From NCBI GenBank assembly GCA_034437035.1, contig DAOTUI010000237.1:1-18576 (forward strand): a DNA stretch of 18,576 nucleotides, read 5' to 3'. Numbering within the stretch: the stretch's first letter is position 1; each line of letters begins with the position of its first letter. The position numbers were made by a program, and so were the translations under genes. A model generated the notes under the pieces. The model had not been told where the DNA came from. It saw nothing but the letters and a program-made list of their open reading frames with translations, and did no database searches. This stretch comes from CAKZQX01 sp034437035 (GTDB lineage Bacteria; Chloroflexota; Chloroflexia; Chloroflexales; Chloroflexaceae). Shown here one piece after another: positions 1 through 6,335 of the stretch.

Positions 1-127
1 ACCCAGACCCCATCCGCGGCGGGCCACCATCCGCACCTGCGCGGTGTCTGTTTGTTTATATGTCATGAGAGGCATCATGATGCGTCTCCTGGCTGGCTAT
101 ACCCGCTGATCACCTGACAGGGGATGA

Positions 128-268
128 AGAGAAGCGCTCGATAAGCGAGCGCAATTAACGAAACTGCCGCTTGCTCATGTCCATAAGCAGAAGCTCAAAA
201 ACCTGTCTCAACGTCTCGATATACACCGGCAAAAGCGTAGAGAGTGGCAAAGATCCCCAGATCCTGAT
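128..268 (+). pseudogene. Remnant of shared N-terminal domain, start deleted
   Basis: This stretch is open in the frame of the gene starting at 269 and encodes the C-terminal half of the shared helical domain (ALDKRAQLTKLPLAHVHKQ and onward to REWQ). Positions 131-251 match 3843-3963, inside the pseudo-PGRP gene, with only about 10 differences in 121 nt. An in-frame TGA at 125-127 lies just upstream, and no ATG, GTG or TTG occurs in frame before the TTG at 269. The first ~35 codons and the start present in the paralogue are therefore missing. The most likely cause is a deletion fusing leader sequence to mid-domain sequence. A sequencing or assembly error is possible but would not restore the missing codons. 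Confidence 0.75.
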
Positions 269-1744
269 TTGGACCGCAGAGTAAAGTTCAGAAAGCTCCT
301 GGTTGTGATAGGCGCTGCCGTGATTATCTTCTCGCTGATAGCCGTATACGTTACATACGTTACACCGGACAGCATTGCCCGTAAACCATCAGGTACAACA
401 ACTGTTGTACCCGGCATAGCCATCACTATGACACCACTATCAACCACAACCACTATACTACCTGCACGCCCCTCTATTGTGATCGATACCATTGACCCGG
501 TACGCCTGACAGGGGCCACACAATCCTGGCATATCACCATGATGGGAAGCAATTTATCAGCAGTGCAGACAATTGTACTCCAACCAACAGATACGAACCA
601 TCAACCAGTGTCTCTAACGCCTATCACTCAGAATAATACGCAGATAACTTTAAATCTGGATGAATTGTATCCAACCGTTCAAGGACAGGATACGTACACA
701 TTCGTTATTAATAATAAAACAACGGATAAAACGATTGTTGTTCAGGACTTTCTCCGCAGTGCCCCCGTCCAAGGGGTCGTTGTCGCCTATCGCAACCGCG
801 ATCCGCAGATCTTCTTCGATGAGTCTGGTCAGTTCGGCGCGTATCTTTGGGCGGATGCCAGTCTGCAAACAAAGGTATCGGCCAGTCCGCAGCCGGGCAA
901 TGTTGTGATCAGTAGCGATGATACCGTTGAAATTTTGGAAGAAGCGCAGGGGACGCATGCCTGGCCGGTGTATCATATCCGGGTGCGGACAAATCGTATC
1001 GACGGTGAAGCTGTGATCGGTAAAACCGGTTGGATTTCACGGTGGCTGGTAGATGGACGCGATATCCCACCAGAACCAACCCCGACTGCCATACCACCGA
1101 CTGCCATACCACCGACTGCCATACCACCGACGGTAGTACTACCAACCATCATGCCACCGACCGCCGTACCGCCAACGGCAGCGCCGCCGCTTGCCAGCGC
1201 TACGGCCCCCCCTTCACCCTCAGTCATCTGCCCCACTGACCAGATGGCCGGTGGATTCGGCAAACTCTATCGGGAGAATGTCGCAGTACGTGTCGGATTA
1301 GGGTGCATGCTGGAACGGGAGCAGGCCGGCTATGCTGTGCAGCAGTTCTTCGAACATGGGGCAATGTACTATTGGGAGCCCACCGATACCATCTTCGTGT
1401 TTCTCGCGCATCAGGAGGGGACATACCGGGTGGTCGAAGCCGCCGAAGCCGCCGCGCTACCTGAACCAGTGCCGGACCCCAACAATCCGAACGCGCCGGT
1501 ACGCGGGTTTGGCCGGGTCTATTACGGCATGCCCAATGTACACGCAACGCTCGGCGCTTCCATCACCCCGGAATTGATCCTGGAGTCCTCCGACGGCATC
1601 GGGGTACGTCAGCGCTTTGAGCGCGGACAGATGCTCTCTAAACCACTCCTTCCGAGCGCTCCACCCGGCGAACGCGGGAAAACGATCTATGTTCTCTATG
1701 ATACCGGACGCTTCACGCGTTACCAGGACCTCTACCAGGATTGA
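269..1744 (+). CDS. 5'-truncated membrane-anchored IPT/SH3-like protein with two GFG repeats
   Basis: This is a 491-residue protein if translation starts at the TTG at 269, which has no convincing ribosome site. The true coding frame extends upstream without a start, so the copy may be poorly expressed. Residues 9-31 form one membrane helix, followed by a Thr-rich stretch. Residues about 70-165 look like an IPT/TIG-type beta domain (motif DPVRLTGATQ) and 210-265 like a bacterial SH3 domain (VEILEEAQ ... GKTGWISRWLVDG). A Pro-rich linker with PPTAI repeats covers 267-318. Residues 323-491 hold two related modules (GGFGKLYRENVAVRVGLG and RGFGRVYYGMPNVHATLG) that resemble LGFP-like repeats of secreted proteins. 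The IPT-SH3 part is clearly paralogous at DNA level to the gene at 6336, but the C-termini differ. A role as envelope sensor or wall-binding protein is inference only. Confidence 0.75.
   Translation: MDRRVKFRKLLVVIGAAVIIFSLIAVYVTYVTPDSIARKPSGTTTVVPGIAITMTPLSTTTTILPARPSIVIDTIDPVRLTGATQSWHITMMGSNLSAVQTIVLQPTDTNHQPVSLTPITQNNTQITLNLDELYPTVQGQDTYTFVINNKTTDKTIVVQDFLRSAPVQGVVVAYRNRDPQIFFDESGQFGAYLWADASLQTKVSASPQPGNVVISSDDTVEILEEAQGTHAWPVYHIRVRTNRIDGEAVIGKTGWISRWLVDGRDIPPEPTPTAIPPTAIPPTAIPPTVVLPTIMPPTAVPPTAAPPLASATAPPSPSVICPTDQMAGGFGKLYRENVAVRVGLGCMLEREQAGYAVQQFFEHGAMYYWEPTDTIFVFLAHQEGTYRVVEAAEAAALPEPVPDPNNPNAPVRGFGRVYYGMPNVHATLGASITPELILESSDGIGVRQRFERGQMLSKPLLPSAPPGERGKTIYVLYDTGRFTRYQDLYQD
1082..1131 (+). 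repeat. 15-bp tandem repeat in Pro-rich linker
   Basis: Three exact copies of CCGACTGCCATACCA, at 1082-1096, 1097-1111 and 1112-1126, are followed by a partial copy. The unit keeps frame and encodes PPTAI repeats in the linker between the SH3-like domain and the GFG modules. Copy number is likely to vary by slippage. Confidence 0.9.
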
Positions 1745-1832
1745 TAGGCCGATTATTGTCTCACATGCACATCCACAGACGGACGATGGGTACGTGGCTC
1801 GTATGCTCATGAACTTATAGATCAGGTGCAAG

Positions 1833-3257
1833 ATGCAAGACAACGAAGTAGATTATCTTATACAGGAAATAGAGCATTTCCTTAACAGACCGTTTTCGGA
1901 CTTCATAAGCAATGGTGATTTTAAAGAATGTTATCGAAAGTCTCTCAATAAACTAGAACAACTACGAAAACTACCTGATATACCTAAGGATAAGGTAAAT
2001 CTTTTAAATACTCGTCTCAAAGACCGTCGGCGCAATTGGGTCAAACCTCAGACTACTCCTATGCCACCGATCCCTCTCACTCCAGCAGATCCTAGAACTC
2101 CAACGACCCCAACAGATGAACCTGTCGTTATTCAGGCCAGAATACCCCTTTTAGTAATGAGCGGTGTATTGCTCCTTGCCGGGTTGCTCACCCTTGTCGC
2201 CATTGCTTTCCTGATTACCCGGAATACTGTAGCCGTACCTACCGATGAACCTGTCGTTCTTGTTGTCACGGCAATAGCTGAGGTTAGCACAACAATGCCC
2301 GTGCAAGAAATACCATTACGGATTGAGCGCTCATCGGTCGCTCAAATTACAGAGTTACGTGCATTGGAGGGGCATACGGAGCATGTCGTAAGAGTAGCAA
2401 TTGCGCCTGATGGGAATACAATAGCTTCGGCATCCTTAGATGGCACTGTGAAAGTATGGGACACGAACACTGGAGACCTACGGTACAACCTGACAGGCCA
2501 TACTGACTGGGTCCGCAGTGTGGCCTGGTCGCCGGATGGCAAGACCCTTGCTTCGGCTGCCAAGGATCAAACCGTTCGGTTGTGGAATGCGGATGATGGA
2601 ACACTCCTGTATACATTTCCGCAGCATACTGAAGAAGTCTGGAGTGTGGCCTGGTCGCCGGATGGCGAGACCCTTGCCTCGGCCGCATGTGCGAGTCGTG
2701 ATTATGATAACTGTCACGCTGGTGAAATCCTACTCTGGCGCAAAGATGGGACCGTATTGCACCAGTTGCAAGATATGGAAAGTGAAACAACAGGTGGTGT
2801 CAGTATTGCTTTTGCCCCCGATGGGCAGACGCTGGCAGTTGCCTCAAAAGACATGCCCGTCTGGCTCTGGAACGTGAGGAATGGCACACTCCAGGAACGC
2901 CTGACCGGACATACCGATTTTGTCTGGGATGTGGCCTGGTCGCCTGATGGGCACATACTGGCCTCGGTTGCCCGGGATCAAACTGTTCGCGTATGGAATG
3001 TGGAGGATAGTTCTGTGCGTAGTTTAAAAGGACATACGGACTTCGTCTGGGGTGTAGCCTGGCATCCCGATGGCAAGATCCTGGCATCAGCATCTAAAGA
3101 CCAGACCATCCGGTTATGGAGCGCGGTTGATGGCGAAGAGTTGCGCATCCTGGAAGGACATACCGATGGCGTTGTTAGCCTGGCATTCACGTCAGATGGG
3201 CAGATGCTGGCCTCCACCGCACGGGATGCAACCGTTCGACTGTGGGGAATACCGTAG
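1833..3257 (+). CDS. Membrane-anchored WD40 propeller with shared N-terminal domain
   Basis: This 474-residue protein starts at the ATG at 1833, in the same MQDNE context as the paralogue at 3735. Residues 1-70 are the shared domain (YLIQEIEHFLNRPFSDF, then LNKLEQLRKL and LNTRLKDRRRNW). A Pro-rich stretch follows, then one membrane helix at about 105-128 (LLVMSGVLLLAGLLTLVAIA). Residues ~172-474 contain seven WD40 repeats, most with GHTxxV...PDGxxLAS...VRLW signatures. The third carries an insertion (ASRDYDNCHAGE) and the fourth has lost its GH. Seven blades should close one propeller, placed outside the membrane if the N-terminus is cytosolic. WD40 propellers bind proteins or ligands, so a sensing or scaffold role is likely. 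The ligand is unknown. The DNA of the shared domain is more AT-rich than the propeller part. Confidence 0.9.
   Translation: MQDNEVDYLIQEIEHFLNRPFSDFISNGDFKECYRKSLNKLEQLRKLPDIPKDKVNLLNTRLKDRRRNWVKPQTTPMPPIPLTPADPRTPTTPTDEPVVIQARIPLLVMSGVLLLAGLLTLVAIAFLITRNTVAVPTDEPVVLVVTAIAEVSTTMPVQEIPLRIERSSVAQITELRALEGHTEHVVRVAIAPDGNTIASASLDGTVKVWDTNTGDLRYNLTGHTDWVRSVAWSPDGKTLASAAKDQTVRLWNADDGTLLYTFPQHTEEVWSVAWSPDGETLASAACASRDYDNCHAGEILLWRKDGTVLHQLQDMESETTGGVSIAFAPDGQTLAVASKDMPVWLWNVRNGTLQERLTGHTDFVWDVAWSPDGHILASVARDQTVRVWNVEDSSVRSLKGHTDFVWGVAWHPDGKILASASKDQTIRLWSAVDGEELRILEGHTDGVVSLAFTSDGQMLASTARDATVRLWGIP
2517..2666 (+). repeat. Near-identical WD40 repeat DNA (24-nt exact copies)
   Basis: A 24-nt stretch at 2517-2540 recurs exactly at 2643-2666, in blades 2 and 3 (encoding SVAWSPDG). 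The identity continues almost unbroken into the following AGACCCTTG. A shorter version occurs near 2932-2949. This points to recent unequal recombination or gene conversion between blades. Confidence 0.85.
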
Positions 3258-3332
3258 CAGTACTAAAAGATTGAAAAAGATTAGTAATTTGTGATGTATA
3301 GATCCCCATTTTCCAGCCCATTTCATAAGGTT

Positions 3333-3615
3333 TAGCGTAACGTTTGTGCAAACAGAACGCATATCGTCTCAAACGGCGACAAAATTGAACACTAATATAC
3401 CTGATATCGGATAAATCAGTAGGCATTACGACACGGGTTCCATGTACTGGATCACATTATTTGTACTGATGGGTCCAATACCAGGCAATCTGCCGGTTCC
3501 AACCAGGGGATTGGTTCATCCCTATATCACTGTGACACAGAAACAGGTTCATTCCATGGTTCCATTTTGACCGATTTTTCATGATTTTGCTCATGATTAC
3601 ACAAACGTTGCGCTA
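3333..3615. mobile_element. Candidate TA-flanked MITE (IS630/Tc1-like ends)
   Basis: The 477-bp gap between the WD40 and pseudo-PGRP genes has no gene. It contains a pair of inverted repeats: TAGCGTAACGTTTGTG at 3333-3348 and CACAAACGTTGCGCTA at 3600-3615, with one mismatch in 16. Each arm ends outward in TA, as expected for the TA target duplication of IS630/Tc1-type elements. The interior (~250 bp) encodes no transposase. The conserved leader shared with the gene at 6336 begins at 3616, directly outside the right TA, which fits an insertion next to that leader. The family name is inference from the TA ends and small size. Confidence 0.6.
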
Positions 3616-3684
3616 GTGGAACCCACTACTAATACAGCAGAGAAGGCGTTCGACTGGACCAGGATGGTTGCCTCATTCTCAGAG
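3616..3684 (+). promoter_or_regulatory. Conserved leader block upstream of pseudo-PGRP gene
   Basis: This block aligns over its whole length with 6237-6305, upstream of the paralogue at 6336. Shared pieces include ACTAATA, AGAGAAG, GACTGGACC and GGATGGT. Conservation of noncoding DNA between paralogues with diverged coding sequence suggests a promoter or common leader, although recent duplication alone could explain part of it. No confident -35/-10 pair could be assigned. Confidence 0.5.
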
Positions 3685-3734
3685 ATCCAGGGTTACGCGA
3701 GTCACTTCATCGTGAACTAGAGGTCGGGTGCGAG

Positions 3735-4934
3735 ATGCAAGACAACGAAGCAGACCAACTTATCCAAGACATAGAACTTTTTCTTGGCAGACCATTTTCA
3801 GACTTCACAGACGATGACGCAGAGTTCCCCAGACTCCACCAAGAAGCGCTCAATAAGCGAGCGCGATTAACGAACCTGCCACTTTCTCGTGTCCATAAGC
3901 AAAAGCTCGAAAACCTGTCTCAACGTCTCGATGTACACCGGCAAAAGCGCAGAGAGTGGCAAAAGTCCAGTAACCAGTTACTTCTCCCACCGGTCATACC
4001 GGAACCACCGACCGAACCGGAACCACTCCAATCTCTGTTTGAGCATACCACACTTCCACCAGCAGATGCCGTCACTACACCAACCCGACGTACCAATCTG
4101 TCCCTTTTTGTTATGAGTGCTGTATTCGTGCTTACCGGGTTGATTACTTTTATCGCTGTTTTTCTCGTCCTTACCCACGATACCTTCTCGGATAACAATG
4201 CCATCGCTATTGAATTGACTACGCTACCCACATATACGCCGGTCATCCTCGTTGTCACGGCAACGCCCGAGACGGAAGGAGTCGTGTTAGACAGTGACCC
4301 GCAGGAAAATATATTTGTAGATGACCCGACAGAAGAAGCAACCCGGAATAAGGAAGTACCACCAACAAGAAAACCAGAAATCGAACCAACACCCACGCGC
4401 ATGCCAGTTCCACGCCGGATTGAGCCACCATCAATCATTTCGCGGAGCGCATGGGGAGCCACTGCTCCCGATGGAAGTGATGGCAATCAAGTTCCGTATC
4501 AGATCCTGCTCAGTCATGATGGTCAGGATACACAGGGGGTTGATCCCGTGGTGTTGATCCAGCGCATTCAAAGGAACCATCAGGAGCGCTGGGTAGACAT
4601 TGCCTGGCATTATATCATTGATCTGGATGGCAACATCTACGAAGGGCGGAATCCCCATGAGCGAACAAACAGTGGATATATTCCCAATACCGATGGCATG
4701 ATCGTTATCGGGCTACTGGGTGATTACGATACACAGGTACCATCACAGAGACAAATAGATGCTATTGTCAGCCTTATGGCGTGGCTGTGTGATAGATATA
4801 GTATCTCTCCCGGCGAGATCTATCCCTTCCGCGATTTTGCTCAGCAAACTGATCCGGATATTACCAGTCCTGGTCGTAACTTTAACATGAATAACATACG
4901 TCGGCAGGTCGAAGCCCGGCTTGAACAGCGCTAA
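3735..4934 (+). CDS. Membrane-anchored pseudo-PGRP (amidase_2 fold, metal ligands lost)
   Basis: This is a 399-residue protein starting at the ATG at 3735. Residues 1-75 are the shared domain (QLIQDIELFLGRPFSDF, then LNKRARLTNL and LSQRLDVHRQKRREW). A linker leads to one membrane helix at ~118-142 (LFVMSAVFVLTGLITFIAVF) and an acidic/Pro-rich stalk to ~235. Residues 238-399 form a PGRP/N-acetylmuramoyl-L-alanine amidase type 2 fold (SRSAWGA ... AWHYIIDLDGNIYEGR ... VIGLLGDYD). Against the intact neighbour, all expected zinc ligands are changed: the first His of the HH motif is Ser260, the His of GHRD is Phe365 and the Cys of TCPG is Ser378. The conserved Tyr before the His is Trp291. The protein should therefore bind peptidoglycan, or another ligand, without cutting it, like receptor-type PGRPs. 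The next gene follows after 22 nt, suggesting co-transcription. Confidence 0.88.
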   Translation: MQDNEADQLIQDIELFLGRPFSDFTDDDAEFPRLHQEALNKRARLTNLPLSRVHKQKLENLSQRLDVHRQKRREWQKSSNQLLLPPVIPEPPTEPEPLQSLFEHTTLPPADAVTTPTRRTNLSLFVMSAVFVLTGLITFIAVFLVLTHDTFSDNNAIAIELTTLPTYTPVILVVTATPETEGVVLDSDPQENIFVDDPTEEATRNKEVPPTRKPEIEPTPTRMPVPRRIEPPSIISRSAWGATAPDGSDGNQVPYQILLSHDGQDTQGVDPVVLIQRIQRNHQERWVDIAWHYIIDLDGNIYEGRNPHERTNSGYIPNTDGMIVIGLLGDYDTQVPSQRQIDAIVSLMAWLCDRYSISPGEIYPFRDFAQQTDPDITSPGRNFNMNNIRRQVEARLEQR

Positions 4935-4956
4935 CTTTTCTGACAAGGAGACGCAG

Positions 4957-5994
4957 ATGCCTTCCTACAAAACCGAACACACTGATGGGTCAGAACCATC
5001 ATCTCACAGAACACCGGACAGGCAGTGGCCATCAACGCAGCAACCAACCAGACAACGCTTGTCACGACGTCAGTGTCTTCAACTGGGGCTGGCTGGACTG
5101 GTAAGCCTGGCCGGGGGAGCAGTTATCGTCTCGGAAATCACACATCGCTATAGATTCACTACCTCATCATCGACTCCTATACCTGATAGCAACTCTTCAA
5201 TAGCTGCAAGGATTCGACCATCGGTGACAACAGAGGTAGCGACAGCCACTTCCAGGTCAACAACAACTTCAACAACCCAACCAGCAACACCTTCAACGGC
5301 ACAACCAGCGTTACAGCCTGATATATCCGACGCAACGCCAGATGCTCCTGATACGCTATCAGAAACAACGACAACACCAACCCCTGGAAGTGAAAACAGT
5401 CTGGTCACCGTACCCAGACCAGCGATTATCACCCATGCGGAATGGGGCGGGGTACCACCAACCAGGCCATTTATTCCGCACCAGATTGAACGCATTACCC
5501 TGCATCACGAAGGTATGTATTTTGATGGAACAATACCTGCGGCACAGTATATACGGCAGGTGCAGCACTGGTGCCTCACTGACCGCATGTGGCCTGACAT
5601 TCCCTACCATTTTCTCATCGACCTTGACGGAATTATTTATGAAGGGCGGCCACTGGAGGCCCAGGGAGATACCAACACCGGATATACCACAGCAGGGCAC
5701 GCTCAGGTTGCAGTGCTTGGCAAATATGATGCGGGTGAGCAAGAACCAGATGCAGTACAGATAGAGAGCATTATTGACATCATCGCCTGGATTGCATTTC
5801 GCTATAACATACCGCCTGATGCAGAGCATATCAAGGGCCACCGGGATTATATTCCGTTTGATGCGGCATCAGGATACCATATTGATACGCGTACCGGTGA
5901 AAGAATTACCTGCCCTGGCGATAACCTGTATGTCTACCTTACCAATGGCAGCATCCCGGATAGAGTTGCTCAAAAATTGCGCGGTAACGAGTGA
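4957..5994 (+). CDS. Tat-like exported N-acetylmuramoyl-L-alanine amidase (PGRP/amidase_2)
   Basis: The start chosen is the ATG at 4957, preceded by AAGGAG at 4945-4950. It gives 345 residues; an in-frame TTG at 4921 lies inside the previous gene and is rejected. Residues 36-58 read SRRQCLQLGLAGLVSLAGG, a twin-arginine motif followed by a hydrophobic stretch, so export by Tat or retention as an N-terminal anchor is likely. No clear AxA cleavage site is seen. A Ser/Thr/Pro-rich stalk runs to ~150. The catalytic domain (~155-335) keeps the metal and active-site residues: His183 (LHHEG), Tyr217 (PYHFLIDLDG), His295 (KGHRD) and Cys319 (TCPGDNLY). The enzyme should cut the lactyl-peptide bond in peptidoglycan. 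It lacks the shared N-terminal domain. Pairing with the dead PGRP upstream suggests a substrate-processing and sensing pair (inference). Confidence 0.9.
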   Translation: MPSYKTEHTDGSEPSSHRTPDRQWPSTQQPTRQRLSRRQCLQLGLAGLVSLAGGAVIVSEITHRYRFTTSSSTPIPDSNSSIAARIRPSVTTEVATATSRSTTTSTTQPATPSTAQPALQPDISDATPDAPDTLSETTTTPTPGSENSLVTVPRPAIITHAEWGGVPPTRPFIPHQIERITLHHEGMYFDGTIPAAQYIRQVQHWCLTDRMWPDIPYHFLIDLDGIIYEGRPLEAQGDTNTGYTTAGHAQVAVLGKYDAGEQEPDAVQIESIIDIIAWIAFRYNIPPDAEHIKGHRDYIPFDAASGYHIDTRTGERITCPGDNLYVYLTNGSIPDRVAQKLRGNE

Positions 5995-6006
5995 GGATCT
6001 CTGCTA

Positions 6007-6117
6007 AGGGAAGCGGAAACTTTAATCCATCCCTTGGTCTGCTCTCCCCCGCTTGGTGCTGCCACGCCCACTGGACGATGGAGCACAGAAGGGATGAGTA
6101 TTTCCTTCCGCTTCCCT
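6007..6117. repeat. Long nested inverted repeat (structured RNA, terminator or small MITE)
   Basis: Three nested complementary arm pairs lie just after the amidase stop. These are AGGGAAGCGGAA (6007-6018) with TTCCGCTTCCCT (6106-6117), CATCCCTT (6028-6035) with AAGGGATG (6089-6096), and TGCTC (6040-6044) with GAGCA (6081-6085). The gaps between stems are symmetric: 9/9 nt, then 4/3 nt. The element could fold as one long hairpin in RNA. No U-tract follows, so a simple terminator is not certain. It is the main content of the 5995-6335 gap together with the leader block. Confidence 0.65.
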
Positions 6118-6236
6118 AAATAGCCAGAAAACCGGAAGCATTTGGCGATGATCATACGTTTCGGCAACCTGGCGGTTGAAACCAGGTACAAGCAGGACTA
6201 TGTGAGTATAGTATAAGATGACGCAAGCAGATTCTG

Positions 6237-6305
6237 GTGGGAACCGATACTAATATAGTAGAGAAGATGTTTGACTGGACCCGGATGGTCACCTGATCCC
6301 CAGAG
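6237..6305 (+). promoter_or_regulatory. Conserved leader block upstream of IPT/SH3 gene
   Basis: This is the counterpart of the block at 3616-3684. Just downstream, CTCATTGTAAAcCA near 6307-6320 recurs before the gene at 8033 (CTCATTGTAAAACA near 8007-8020), so part of the leader is shared by three genes. Promoter elements were not assigned. Confidence 0.5.
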
Positions 6306-6335
6306 GCTCATTGTAAACCAGAGGCCATGTGTAAG

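Noticed and set aside
1..120. Possible end of an upstream gene
   Set aside because: No frame with recognisable protein content enters from the left edge. The stretch is treated as leader or intergenic DNA.
973..1263. Long minus-strand open frame rich in Gly/Val (96 codons)
   Set aside because: It is the antisense shadow of the repetitive Pro-rich linker and has no independent start signal or domain.
3920..4486. 188-codon minus-strand open frame
   Set aside because: It lies wholly antisense to the pseudo-PGRP gene, which has domain support. Its low-complexity Ser/Gly/Val content comes from the opposite-strand stalk.
4921..4956. TTG at 4921 as start of the amidase gene
   Set aside because: It lies inside the previous coding region. 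The ATG at 4957 has AAGGAG at proper spacing.
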